Source of the DNA: Rhodobacterales bacterium 52_120_T64
GTDB lineage: Bacteria > Pseudomonadota > Alphaproteobacteria > Rhodobacterales > Rhodobacteraceae
Length of the DNA stretch: 64,000 nucleotides
NCBI GenBank assembly: GCA_002162875.1
Contig: MABA01000011.1
Span: 1-64,000 of the forward strand
Direction of reading: 5' to 3'
How positions within the stretch are numbered: position 1 is the first letter of the stretch; each line of letters opens with the position of its first letter. The notes beneath the pieces are model-generated. The model saw nothing but the letters and a program-made list of their open reading frames with translations. It made no database searches and was not told the DNA's origin. Shown piece by piece: positions 17,759-26,473 of the stretch. Made by a program: the position numbers and the translations under genes.

Positions 17759-18571
17759 ATGGCACCGCGCAACAAAAAGAAACCACTCTGGATTGTAGAA
17801 AAAGAGCGTGCCCGTGCAGCGGGTGCCGCCGAGACCGTCTGGCTGTTCGGTATTCACGCAGTACGCGACGCCTTGGAAAACCCAATGCGCGAAAAGCTGC
17901 GTCTTGTAGTTACCAAAAACGCTTTTGATCGACTGGCCGAGGCCATCGACAAATCCGGTATCGATCCTGAAGTTGTTGAAACACGTCAATTCGACGTGCC
18001 GTTGGATCCGCAATCGGTGCACCAAGGTGCGGCTTTAGAGGTGAAACCACTCGATTGGGGTTCGGTTTCCGAGATATGTGCCCCGCGCGATGAAGCGCCG
18101 CTGGTTTTGTTGCTAGATCGTGTGACCGACCCGCACAACGTTGGCGCGATTCTGCGGTCTGCCGAAGTCTTCGGTGCCCGCGCCGTTATTGCCCCACATC
18201 GCCATTCGGCCCCGGAAACGGGGGCGCTGGCCAAGACCGCCTCTGGTGCGTTGGAACGGCAACCATATTTGCGTATTCGTAATTTGGTGAAAGCCATGGA
18301 AGCGCTGAAGGAAATGGGGTATTTCCTGATCGGGCTGGATGGCACTGCCGAAATGACACTTGAAAAAGCGGTCGCCGATTTACCAAACGTGCCCGTAGCG
18401 CTGGTTCTTGGCGCTGAAGGCCCTGGATTGCGGGAATCCACCAAGGAAACTTGCCATCGTATTGCTAAGATCGAGTTCGCTGGAGATTTCGGTTCCCTGA
18501 ACGTGTCCAACGCCGCAGCTGTTTCGCTATATGCTGCGAACCGCTGGAAGGCTGAGTTCAATACAAACTAG
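17759..18571 (+). CDS. rlmB: 23S rRNA 2'-O-methyltransferase, TrmH/RlmB family
   Basis: SPOUT-class RNA methyltransferase, predicted to methylate G2251 of 23S rRNA. The N-terminal region has WLFGIHAVRDALENP near residue 28, the substrate-binding L30e-like part. The SPOUT domain carries LLLDRVTDPHNVGAILRSAE near 118, ALVLGAEGPGLRE near 213 and the knot motif GSLNVSNAAAVSLYAANRW near 243-261. Length is 270. AAGGG precedes the ATG. Gene-family assignment is firm; the exact nucleotide is inferred from E. coli RlmB. Confidence 0.9.
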   Translation: MAPRNKKKPLWIVEKERARAAGAAETVWLFGIHAVRDALENPMREKLRLVVTKNAFDRLAEAIDKSGIDPEVVETRQFDVPLDPQSVHQGAALEVKPLDWGSVSEICAPRDEAPLVLLLDRVTDPHNVGAILRSAEVFGARAVIAPHRHSAPETGALAKTASGALERQPYLRIRNLVKAMEALKEMGYFLIGLDGTAEMTLEKAVADLPNVPVALVLGAEGPGLRESTKETCHRIAKIEFAGDFGSLNVSNAAAVSLYAANRWKAEFNTN

Positions 18572-18710
18572 GCGGAAGTTGGCCCAAAACACCCAACTGT
18601 TCACAATTTCCTGATGTGTACTTTAAATCGGGTGATACCAGCTTACGTGTATTAACGAGGCGAAGAGATGGAACACGCTCGCCTCAATCACTGTCCCTCG
18701 TTCCAAACCT

Positions 18711-18738
18711 GCGCCCAGCTTCGTCTGGGCGCTTTTTT
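18711..18738 (+). terminator. Intrinsic terminator after rlmB
   Basis: GCGCCCAG, loop CTTCGT and CTGGGCGC form a perfect 8-bp GC-rich stem followed by six T. It lies 140 bases after the rlmB stop and just before the next gene, and is the cleanest plus-strand intrinsic terminator in the window. Confidence 0.9.
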
Positions 18739-18776
18739 GTCTGGCGCACAGATTTCTTCAGAAGTATGGTTTCGCC

Positions 18777-19262
18777 ATGAATAACTATACTGACAAATTC
18801 CTACGCGAATTGCTTAGCACCACCAAAACCATCGCCATGGTCGGGGTGTCCGTGAATGAAATGCGTCCATCGTATTTTGTTGCCCGTTACTTGAACTTGA
18901 AAGGGTATCGCATTGTGCCGATAAACCCCGGGCAAGCGGGCAAAACGCTGTTCGGACAAATGATTTACCCATCAATTTCGGAAATCCCCGAAGAGGTGGG
19001 CCCCATTGATATGGTGGATATATTTCGCCGTGCCGAGCACGTTGATCAAATCGTAGATGAGGCGATTACCGCGCTCTCGGCTCGTGGTTTACGGTATATC
19101 TGGATGCAAATTGGTGTGATAAATGAGGATGCCGAAGCGACAGCCGTGGCCGCTGGTCTAGACGTCGTCATGAACCGTTGCCCCAAGATTGAGCACCAAC
19201 GCCTGTTTGGCGAGCTGCGCAAAGCGGGGTTTAACACAGGCATTATTTCGTCGCGATTATGA
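18777..19262 (+). CDS. CoA-binding domain protein (YccU type)
   Basis: 161-residue cytosolic protein with the Rossmann-like CoA-binding fold seen at the N-terminus of succinyl-CoA synthetase alpha. Typical features are TIAMVGVSVNEMRPSYFVAR near residue 18, GYRIVPINPGQAGKTLFG near 42, DMVDIFRRAEHVDQIVDEAI near 77 and VVMNRCPKIEHQRL near 135. A biochemical role for stand-alone members is not established. Placed after a strong terminator, so it has its own promoter; metY follows at 137 bases. Confidence 0.85.
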   Translation: MNNYTDKFLRELLSTTKTIAMVGVSVNEMRPSYFVARYLNLKGYRIVPINPGQAGKTLFGQMIYPSISEIPEEVGPIDMVDIFRRAEHVDQIVDEAITALSARGLRYIWMQIGVINEDAEATAVAAGLDVVMNRCPKIEHQRLFGELRKAGFNTGIISSRL

Positions 19263-19280
19263 AACAGACAGCCTGTCACA

Positions 19281-19309
19281 ATACTTGCATGCAAGATTCA
19301 CACAAGTAT
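19281..19309. promoter_or_regulatory. Palindromic site upstream of metY
   Basis: CTTGCATGCAAG (19284-19295) is a perfect 12-bp palindrome. A second overlapping inverted repeat pairs ATACTTG (19281-19287) with CAAGTAT (19303-19309). Such dyads are typical of dimeric repressor operators. The location, about 100 bases before the metY start, fits control of methionine or cysteine synthesis, but no regulator is identified. Confidence 0.4.
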
Positions 19310-19398
19310 CCCGTGTATCACTGCGCCAAGTCAAATATCAGTGCTACTTTCCACTCCTTTACGCTAACGTCCTACCCATTCAATTAACGGAGACTTCC

Positions 19399-20688
19399 AT
19401 GACCGATACGCCCTATGGCTTCGACACCCTACAAATTCACGCAGGGGCCCGCCCCGATCCTGCAACGGGTGCGCGGCAAACACCTATTTATCAAACAACG
19501 GCTTACGTTTTTCGCGATGCGGATCACGCAGCGGCATTGTTTAACCTTCAGGAAGTCGGATACATATATTCCCGCCTGACCAACCCTACAGTTGCGGTTT
19601 TGCAAGAACGTGTAGCCACTCTGGAAGGCGGCGTTGGAGCTGTCGCGTGTTCTTCGGGTCACGCAGCGCAACTCATGGCGCTTTTCCCGCTTATGGCACC
19701 AGGCGATAATGTCATCGTCTCTACACGGCTTTACGGCGGTTCCATTACACAGTTCAGCCACACAATTAAACGTTTCGGCTGGTCGGCCACATTCGTTGAT
19801 TTTGACGACCTCGACGCGATCGCCGCAGCCGCCGACGAGAACACAAAGGCGGTTTTCTGCGAAAGCATTTCCAACCCGGGTGGCTACCTGACTGACATCC
19901 CGTCAGTTGCAGCTGTGGCCGAAGGCTTGGGAATTCCACTGATCGTGGACAATACTTTGGCAACGCCCTACCTGTGCCAACCAATTGCCCAAGGTGCGAC
20001 GCTGGTTGTGCATTCCACTACCAAATACTTGACCGGGAACGGTACGGTTATGGGCGGTATCGTTGTGGACAGCGGCAATTTCGACTGGTCCGCCAGCGAT
20101 AAGTTCCCGTCATTGTCGAAACCGGAACCCGCCTATCACGGCATGACGTTCCACGAAACGTTCGGGGCACTCGCATTCACGTTCCACGGCATCGCCATCG
20201 GTTTGCGCGATCTCGGAATGACGCTGAACCCACAAGCCGCGCATTACACATTGATGGGTATCGAAACATTAAGCTTGCGGATGGAACGTCACGTCGAAAA
20301 TGCGATGAAAGTGGCAACTTGGCTCGAAAACGATCCACGAGTGGATTTTGTGACCTATGCGGGCTTGCCTTCTTCGCCCTACAGTGATCGTGCGAAATCC
20401 CTTTACCCCAAGGGCGCAGGGGCACTGTTCACCTTTGCTGTCAAAGGCGGATATACGGCGTGTGTGAAACTGGTCGATACCGTTGAAATTTTTAGTCACG
20501 TTGCCAATCTTGGCGATACCCGCAGTTTGATAATTCACGCAGCTTCGACCACGCACCGGCAACTTACGACTGAACAGCAAGAGGCCGCAGGAGCATCCGC
20601 CAACGTTGTGCGCTTGTCCATCGGGACCGAAACCGCTGACGATTTAATCAGCGATTTGGATCAAGCGCTGGCCGCAGCAGTCAAATAA
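19399..20688 (+). CDS. metY: O-acetylhomoserine sulfhydrylase
   Basis: PLP enzyme of the Cys/Met metabolism family that makes homocysteine from O-acetylhomoserine and sulfide. The start is ATG 19399, after GGAGA, giving 429 residues, the usual length. Seen: DTLQIHAGARPDPATGARQ at the N-terminus, IYSRLTNPTVAVLQERVATL near residue 60, and the PLP lysine in VVHSTTKYLTGNGTVMGG near 205. The C-terminal RLSIGTETADDLISDLDQAL is typical. The long insert and N-terminus favour MetY over MetZ or cystathionine synthase. No SAM riboswitch was recognised upstream. Confidence 0.92.
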   Translation: MTDTPYGFDTLQIHAGARPDPATGARQTPIYQTTAYVFRDADHAAALFNLQEVGYIYSRLTNPTVAVLQERVATLEGGVGAVACSSGHAAQLMALFPLMAPGDNVIVSTRLYGGSITQFSHTIKRFGWSATFVDFDDLDAIAAAADENTKAVFCESISNPGGYLTDIPSVAAVAEGLGIPLIVDNTLATPYLCQPIAQGATLVVHSTTKYLTGNGTVMGGIVVDSGNFDWSASDKFPSLSKPEPAYHGMTFHETFGALAFTFHGIAIGLRDLGMTLNPQAAHYTLMGIETLSLRMERHVENAMKVATWLENDPRVDFVTYAGLPSSPYSDRAKSLYPKGAGALFTFAVKGGYTACVKLVDTVEIFSHVANLGDTRSLIIHAASTTHRQLTTEQQEAAGASANVVRLSIGTETADDLISDLDQALAAAVK

Positions 20689-20699
20689 CAGGCCGATTA

Positions 20700-20727
20700 T
20701 CGCGCAGTAGGGCGATCTACTGCGCGA
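20700..20727 (+). terminator. Hairpin after metY
   Basis: TCGCGCAGTAG, loop GGCGAT and CTACTGCGCGA form an 11-bp perfect stem 12 bases after the metY stop. No T-run follows (ATACGAAAAAC), so it may work as a Rho-assisted or 3'-end stabilising structure instead of a classic terminator. Confidence 0.6.
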
Positions 20728-20834
20728 ATACGAAAAACGTCTCCACAAACCAGGTCAAAGCCTTTATGAATGCACTAGTAATAATGATGTTTCCTCCCGA
20801 TTGGTCAGGGAAATAGCTAAGGGCCGTTTAATTG

Positions 20835-23120
20835 ATGCAACCCGTTCTGGCACTGGAACTATCCTCAGATGGAATCCTGCTACACGAACTGTCCTACGAC
20901 GGCGTGTGGCGCCGAATATCTGCGGCTGCACTAAGCGACCCGTATTTGCCAAAGAAAATGGTTGCCATGAAACAGGCAGCACGAGCATCCCAAGGGCGGT
21001 TTTTCAAAAATCAGGTCTGGCTACCTCGTGAGCAAATTAGGGTAATTGAGGTTAAACTTGCCGCCAATGATCCCGATGAACGCCAAGCCGAAGCCGAAGC
21101 AATTGTGCGCAACCACCCCGAGTTTTCCGACGGCGAATACCTAGTCCAGTTCGGCGAGGAAGATGTTAACGGGAATGTGAAAATCGCCACTGTCAATCGC
21201 GCGATTCTGCAAGAAGCGAGCCGTTTTGCCAGCGGCTATGGTTTCAGCACCGATGGGTTCACATCGCGCGACCGTATCGACGGGTTCTACCAACAACCTA
21301 TCTTCGCGATCTCGGCCCCTCCGAAGATCGCAGTGAACTATGCAAAAATCGGTTTTTTTACCGGTGTAGGCGCAATACTGGCTGCGGTGATCGCAGGTGG
21401 GTATTGGGGCTATAAGAACATCGATTTCGCCCCAGACCCAAGTGTCGCAATCGAAGCCACGGAAGAGCGCATCCTTGAAATTGACGAGGACCCTCGCGCG
21501 CCCATCCGCCCTACTGATGTTGCAAAAAATGCGGAGCATTTAACACCAGATATTATTTCGTTTGACGATAATTTGGAGCTGTTACCCGAGCATGACCTCT
21601 CAATTACTATTTTCGAGGCACTGGTTGAACAGGCTCCGCTAGCCTCCTCCCTGAAAATACTCGAGGTGCCGGACGTCGCAGCTCCGTTGAGCGTAATTAA
21701 CGCCAGCACAGTGCTGCCGCGAGTTCAGCAAATTGCATCCAGGGATAATCTGCCCGCCCCGGAAACAGCAGGCTTTCCAGTTGTGGCGACCAAAGCGATT
21801 GCCTTTGAAGACTCTGCGGCTTCCTCGGAATTCGCAGGCGGGACGGCGATTGTACGCTTTGTTGCAAGCGCATTGGAGGCGGCATATGTCAGCTCCCCTC
21901 GTTTGACGGATGTGTTGCCACGTGACGATAGTACAGTGGTGCTGTCGGCGCAGCTTCGCAAGTTTAACGACAGTTTGGGGCTGACGCAGGTTCGCAACCA
22001 CAATGCTGCGATGGCACAGAGGGCACAGTTGGAAACACTGCAGCAGGCTCCCGTAAATCTGATCGGTGGAAGACCAACCATCTTGCCGGTTTTGCGTGAT
22101 GGTGTCGAAATTTCACATGTGCCGTTACCGCCGCCGCCTGCACGACCACCCACATTAACCATCGCCGAACTTCAGGCTTTGGCACCGATCATCGTGCAGG
22201 GTTTTCCACGCATCACACCATTGTTGCGCGATGGCCGGAACGTGGCTGACTTACCACAGATCCCAGAGCCGGCTGTAGATAACAATCCCGTTCCGGCCGA
22301 TACCGGCTCCGATGGTGAACCTTTAGTTCAATTCACTACCGTCTCATCCGGCCTGACCACCGCACAATTGCAGCTCATCCCCCCTCGCGTATTTCAGGGG
22401 CGCCCAGCGATCGTCCCTTTGCTTCGTGGCGGCGTCAAGGTCGACGCAATCACGCACGCGGCACCGCCACCCGAGGAAACCGACGAATCCAAAACTCTCA
22501 ATACGACAGCCGAGGCCACCCGAATTGCTGCCTTACAGACCATTCCCGCAAATCCGTTAACGGGACGCCTCTCCACATTACCATTGCTTAGAGACGGCGA
22601 TAATATAGTCGGTGACGCGGGTATCACCGCCGAGGAACCTCAACCCGAACCGACGGAAGCACAGCGCCTGCGCCCCCTTTCGCGACCAGATTCAGTTGAA
22701 CTGACCGCAATCGTCGCTAGCTTATCCCAACAGGCCGTTCCATCCACACTTGCACCGCGCCGTCGCCCCGCCGGATTTGCAGATAGCGTTCAGGAAATGG
22801 CCGACGCGATCGCCGAGGAGGCCCGTGTTACTCCCACATTCACTGATGCGCCGCGACAAGTTAACGTTCCGACCTCTGCTAATGTGGCGCGTACTGCTAC
22901 GATTGAAAATGGAATTAACTTGCGCGAAACCAGCTTGATCGGTGTTTTCGGAACGCCTGGAAACTACCGCGCATTGTTGAGGCAACGTGGGGGCAAATAC
23001 CAAATGCTAGAGGTAGGAGCCAAAATTGACAGCTGGACGATTGTCGCCATTGCCGAAAGCGAAGTTCGCTTGAAAAAGGGTAGTAAGACCAAAACTCTGA
23101 AATTACCTGCTGAAGGCTAG
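20835..23120 (+). CDS. Large single-pass protein with four internal repeats and PilP-like C-terminus
   Basis: 761 residues from ATG 20835 (a TTG lies one codon earlier). Residues 1-165 look globular and cytosolic (LALELSSDGILLHELSYDG start); 170-192 form one membrane helix (FFTGVGAILAAVIAGGYWGY); the rest should be periplasmic. Within 400-590 a unit LQxxPxxxxGRPxxxPLLRDG occurs four times (about 403-423, 447-468, 513-534, 568-589), linked by Pro-rich spacers. The end (GVFGTPGNYRALLRQRGGKY, then VGAKIDSWTIVAI) resembles the PilP-like domain that docks type II secretion or type IV pilus parts. Probably a Rhodobacterales-specific envelope protein; function unknown. Confidence 0.72.
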   Translation: MQPVLALELSSDGILLHELSYDGVWRRISAAALSDPYLPKKMVAMKQAARASQGRFFKNQVWLPREQIRVIEVKLAANDPDERQAEAEAIVRNHPEFSDGEYLVQFGEEDVNGNVKIATVNRAILQEASRFASGYGFSTDGFTSRDRIDGFYQQPIFAISAPPKIAVNYAKIGFFTGVGAILAAVIAGGYWGYKNIDFAPDPSVAIEATEERILEIDEDPRAPIRPTDVAKNAEHLTPDIISFDDNLELLPEHDLSITIFEALVEQAPLASSLKILEVPDVAAPLSVINASTVLPRVQQIASRDNLPAPETAGFPVVATKAIAFEDSAASSEFAGGTAIVRFVASALEAAYVSSPRLTDVLPRDDSTVVLSAQLRKFNDSLGLTQVRNHNAAMAQRAQLETLQQAPVNLIGGRPTILPVLRDGVEISHVPLPPPPARPPTLTIAELQALAPIIVQGFPRITPLLRDGRNVADLPQIPEPAVDNNPVPADTGSDGEPLVQFTTVSSGLTTAQLQLIPPRVFQGRPAIVPLLRGGVKVDAITHAAPPPEETDESKTLNTTAEATRIAALQTIPANPLTGRLSTLPLLRDGDNIVGDAGITAEEPQPEPTEAQRLRPLSRPDSVELTAIVASLSQQAVPSTLAPRRRPAGFADSVQEMADAIAEEARVTPTFTDAPRQVNVPTSANVARTATIENGINLRETSLIGVFGTPGNYRALLRQRGGKYQMLEVGAKIDSWTIVAIAESEVRLKKGSKTKTLKLPAEG

Positions 23121-23320
23121 CCGCAAGTTTGCCCGTCTTGTATTGGCGGGCACGGGAGTGTCGCGTAAGAACAGTACACACAACAATCCCCTTTCTCGGG
23201 CGTCATGACCACTCCGCAAGACTTGCATTCATAGAACCACTGGCAGGCATCCGTTGGCATGGTTTCAATCTCCGAATGTCCACACTCGGGGCAGGTAATT
23301 GTCGATTGTAATTCAGCCAT
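23117..23320 (-). CDS. Small double zinc-ribbon protein (GDCCVYCS family)
   Basis: 67 residues from ATG 23320, preceded by AAGGAAG. Two cysteine pairs CPECGHS and CKSCGVV form a zinc ribbon, and a second cysteine cluster GDCCVYCSYATLPCPP follows, a conserved tail found in small bacterial proteins often encoded near heavy-metal genes. Function is not established. It is downstream of mgtE by ten bases on the same strand, so they are likely cotranscribed. It overlaps the convergent 761-residue gene by four bases. Confidence 0.75.
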   Translation of the reverse strand: MAELQSTITCPECGHSEIETMPTDACQWFYECKSCGVVMTPEKGDCCVYCSYATLPCPPIQDGQTCG

Positions 23321-23330
23321 ATCGACTTCC

Positions 23331-24704
23331 TTAAAGTAACATCGCGCTCGCCAATCCAAGGAACGCGAAAAACCCGACGATATCAGTCACAGTTGTTACA
23401 AAAACACCTGACGCCAACGCAGGATCAGCGCCCAATTTATCCAATCCGATCGGAATCAATATTCCCGCCATTCCAGCGACTAGCATATTGCCGATCATCG
23501 CGAGACCGAGCACCACGCCCAGCATAACGCTATCGTACCACAGGAATCCGACACCCCCAATGATCACCGCGAACACAATCCCGTTAGCAGCGCCGACTAA
23601 AAACTCCCGCAACACAATCCGCGATGCGTTCGCAGGCGTCAAATCGCGTGTCGCAAGCGCCCGCACAGAAACGGTCAACGTTTGTGTACCCGCGTTTCCA
23701 CCCATGGACGCCACAATCGGCAACAGAACCGCAAGGGCTACGATCGCCTCAATTGTGCTGGTAAATTGCGCGATCACAATGGACGCCAGAACCGAGGTGA
23801 ACAAGTTGACCGCCAGCCACGGAAAACGACTGCGCATGGTTTTCCAAACGCGACTGGACAGATCTTCGTCTATCAGGCCCGCCAACAAGTTCATGTCCTC
23901 TTCTGCTTGATCTTCCAAAATCTCCATTGCGTCATCGATGGTGATAACTCCGACCAAGCGACCAGATGCCTCGACTACAGGTGCGGAAACCATGTGGTAT
24001 TGGTTGAATGCATAGGCCACGTCTTCTTCTGATTGATCCACAGGAATGACACGGAAATCCTCGTGCGCCAAATCCATCAGCGACACCTCGCGCGCTGCCC
24101 CCATGATCCGGCTAAGCGGTACGGAACCAACCGGATGCATAGCGGGGTCGATTACGATCACATCATAAAAATCTTGCGGCAAGTCTTCGCTGGCTCGCAT
24201 AAAGTCAATCGCATCACCAACTGTCCAGTGATTGGGCGCCAAAACCATCTCACGTTGCATAAGACGGCCAGCGGTGTCGTCCTCGTACTGCAACGATTGT
24301 TCGACCGCGACCCTGTCTGCATCATCGAGTGATCCTAGCAGCGCATCTTGCTGCGGTGTATCCAGATCTTCGACCAGATAAACAACATCGTCGGTATCAA
24401 GGTCTTTGAAGACTTCGGCAAGAACTTCGTCCGGTGTGTCGGCCAAGATCTCGTCGCGCACACCCTCTTCGAGCTCGGAAAGGACTTCGCCATCAACATG
24501 ATCCCCCCAAAGGCGAACAAGGCGACGACGATCATCTTTACCGATCTGCTCCAACAGGTCAGCGATATCTGCTTCGTGCAAGTTTTCGAACAACAGCAAC
24601 AGCGCGGATTGCGAACCCTCTTCCACCGCTGCCAGCACCGCATCCACCAGACCAGAGCCTAGCGCGTACACATCTTCGTCTTCGCGGATGGTTTGTTCGG
24701 GCAT
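23331..24704 (-). CDS. mgtE: Magnesium transporter MgtE
   Basis: Inner-membrane Mg2+ channel. ATG 24704 with AGGGG upstream gives 457 residues, typical length; a longer frame from 24782 is not supported. Order seen: N-domain of alpha-helical repeats (LFENLHEADIADLLEQIGKD and LVRLWGDHVDG), two CBS domains (about 130-250, including DAIDFMRASEDLP and GVITIDDAMEIL), a plug helix, and five membrane helices at the C-terminus (WLAVNLFTSVLASIVIAQF, GNAGTQTLTVSVRALATRDL). The GNAGTQ motif lines the pore. Gating by cytosolic Mg2+ is known for the family. Confidence 0.93.
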   Translation of the reverse strand: MPEQTIREDEDVYALGSGLVDAVLAAVEEGSQSALLLLFENLHEADIADLLEQIGKDDRRRLVRLWGDHVDGEVLSELEEGVRDEILADTPDEVLAEVFKDLDTDDVVYLVEDLDTPQQDALLGSLDDADRVAVEQSLQYEDDTAGRLMQREMVLAPNHWTVGDAIDFMRASEDLPQDFYDVIVIDPAMHPVGSVPLSRIMGAAREVSLMDLAHEDFRVIPVDQSEEDVAYAFNQYHMVSAPVVEASGRLVGVITIDDAMEILEDQAEEDMNLLAGLIDEDLSSRVWKTMRSRFPWLAVNLFTSVLASIVIAQFTSTIEAIVALAVLLPIVASMGGNAGTQTLTVSVRALATRDLTPANASRIVLREFLVGAANGIVFAVIIGGVGFLWYDSVMLGVVLGLAMIGNMLVAGMAGILIPIGLDKLGADPALASGVFVTTVTDIVGFFAFLGLASAMLL

Positions 24705-25076
24705 ACGATCCCCTCGCTGGTTGTTGGACACCTGACAGGGCCATATTATTATGGTTTCCAAGCGTTTTATAGCGTGGATCAAGGGTGTTGATACCCTTTT
24801 ATCTAAAGTTTTTATGTTTTTTATGACACTCAGCCTAGAACACCTGAGGTACCATTAGCGTACATGGCTACTGCATTGTTCCACCCCAATGGATGGAACG
24901 ATCTGTAATAATTCCACAACATGTGGCAACACTTCTGGTATAATTGAAACTCTTACAAATTTTATGATAAATACAAATTTGGGCATTTAGGCGACTATCC
25001 GCCGATCACCCTCAACACTCGGGGGTACTAAGCACGACATCAAGATCGTTATTATCAATAGACAGGAGAGTTTGAA
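24705..25076. promoter_or_regulatory. Divergent mgtE / nucleobase-permease region
   Basis: A 372-base AT-rich gap between divergent starts. It contains an imperfect dyad GTTCCA...TGGAAC at 24878-24899 and GGAGAG before the permease start. No M-box, purine riboswitch or coding frame was recognised. The position suggests that one or both promoters are subject to regulation by an unidentified factor. Confidence 0.4.
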
Positions 25077-26396
25077 ATGACCGACATATCCGATGGGGCG
25101 TTTAGCGACCCGAATTCGACCCCCCCAATGGCACAGGCGATACCGCTTGGTATCCAACACGTATTGGCGATGTTCGCCTCCAACGTGACACCTTCGATTA
25201 TCGTTGCGGGCGCAGCCGGTTTCGCATTTGGTGGTGAAGACATGACGTACCTTGTGCAAATGGCTATGCTATTCGCCGGTATCGCAACGTTGTTCCAGAC
25301 TGTTGGCATGGGTCCGGTTGGTGCACGTTTGCCAATTATGCAGGGTACCAGCTTTGCTTTCGTATCCGTTTTGGTGGTTATCGCTGCGAACGACGGTATG
25401 GCTGCTATGTTTGGCGCAATCATTATCGGCGGTATTTTCCACTTTTCGCTCGGATCAGTGATCGAAAAAATAAAATTCCTGTTTCCACCACTCGTAACCG
25501 GCCTTGTTATCCTGACAATCGGTCTGAATCTCGTCGCTGTCGGTATTAAATACGCCGCCGGTGGTGCAGCTCCATTCCAGATGAATGCAGACAGCTTCGG
25601 CTCCCTCGCTCATTGGCTTCCGGCCTTGACAGTTGTGTTCGTAGCGCTTGGTTTCAAATTCTGGACCAAAGGAACGATGTCTGCCGCTGCAATCCTGATC
25701 GGCTTGATTGCCGGTTATATCGTAGCAGTCCCGTTTGGCCTCGTCAGCCTCAGCAGTGTCGGCAATGCTGGCTGGGTTTCGATCCCGAAACTCATGCCAT
25801 ACGGTTTTGAATTCAACATTGGCGCAATCATCGCCGTTGTACTGATTTCCATCGTTTCAGCGATTGAAACTGTGGGCGATGCTAACGCGACCACCAAAGG
25901 TGGTGCAGGCCGTGAAGCAACGGATAAAGAGATCAGCGGTGCGACTTACGCCGACGGTCTGGGTTCCGCAGTTGCCGGTTTGTTTGGTGGTTTGCCAAAC
26001 ACTTCGTTCTCGCAAAACGCGGGTATCGTTGCCATGACTGGCGTCATGAGCCGCCATGTCGTGACCATTTCAGCGCTGATCCTGATAGCCTGCGGTCTAA
26101 TCCCTAAGATTGGTGCGATCGTATCTTCCATGCCTTTGCCAGTGCTTGGAGGCGGCGTGATTGTGATGTTCGGTATGATCATTTCGGCAGGCCTGAACAT
26201 GTTGGCCGAGGTCGATATGAACCGACGGAACATGATCATTATGGCCGTATCGCTATCGGTCGGTCTCGGTCTTAGCCAGGTTCCAACAGCAGTTCAGCAC
26301 GTAACAGGCACGCTGAATACCCTGTTGATCTCAGGCCTACTGCCAACCGCCGTTATCGCGATTGTGCTAAACTTGGTTCTTCCACAGGAAGATTAA
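25077..26396 (+). CDS. NCS2-family nucleobase permease, probably urate/xanthine
   Basis: Inner-membrane proton-coupled nucleobase transporter, 439 residues, about 12-14 membrane segments. The family signature is present: GLPNTSFSQNAGIVAMTGVM followed by SR, containing QNxGxxxxTGVxSR, and the upstream LISIVSAIETVGDANATTKG holds the conserved Glu (ETVGD) used in substrate binding. The N-terminal LGIQHVLAMFASNVTPSI is typical. The next gene is uraD, an enzyme of urate breakdown, so urate or xanthine is the likeliest cargo over uracil. GGAG precedes the ATG. Confidence 0.87.
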   Translation: MTDISDGAFSDPNSTPPMAQAIPLGIQHVLAMFASNVTPSIIVAGAAGFAFGGEDMTYLVQMAMLFAGIATLFQTVGMGPVGARLPIMQGTSFAFVSVLVVIAANDGMAAMFGAIIIGGIFHFSLGSVIEKIKFLFPPLVTGLVILTIGLNLVAVGIKYAAGGAAPFQMNADSFGSLAHWLPALTVVFVALGFKFWTKGTMSAAAILIGLIAGYIVAVPFGLVSLSSVGNAGWVSIPKLMPYGFEFNIGAIIAVVLISIVSAIETVGDANATTKGGAGREATDKEISGATYADGLGSAVAGLFGGLPNTSFSQNAGIVAMTGVMSRHVVTISALILIACGLIPKIGAIVSSMPLPVLGGGVIVMFGMIISAGLNMLAEVDMNRRNMIIMAVSLSVGLGLSQVPTAVQHVTGTLNTLLISGLLPTAVIAIVLNLVLPQED

Positions 26397-26412
26397 ATTA
26401 TCGCAAATACTG

Positions 26413-26439
26413 GGCCGCCCTTTCCAAAAGAGGGCGGCC
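26413..26439 (+). terminator. Hairpin between the permease and uraD
   Basis: GGCCGCCCT, a nine-base loop and AGGGCGGCC form a perfect 9-bp GC-rich stem 17 bases after the permease stop and 34 bases before uraD. Only a weak T-rich tail follows (TCGTTATGT), so it may be a leaky terminator or a stabilising stem inside one transcript. Confidence 0.6.
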
Positions 26440-26473
26440 TCGTTATGTCTAATCCCTAAACTGGAGACCACCC

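Noticed and set aside
18668-18784. 38-codon frame starting MEHARLNHCPSF after a GGCGAAGAG site
   Set aside because: It runs straight through the strong terminator at 18711-18738 and into the start of the next gene; likely fortuitous.
19263-19398. SAM riboswitch upstream of metY
   Set aside because: The SAM-II/SAM-V core patterns were looked for and not found.
24705-25076. Purine riboswitch or M-box leader
   Set aside because: No three-way junction or conserved loop sequences recognised; only simple dyads are visible.
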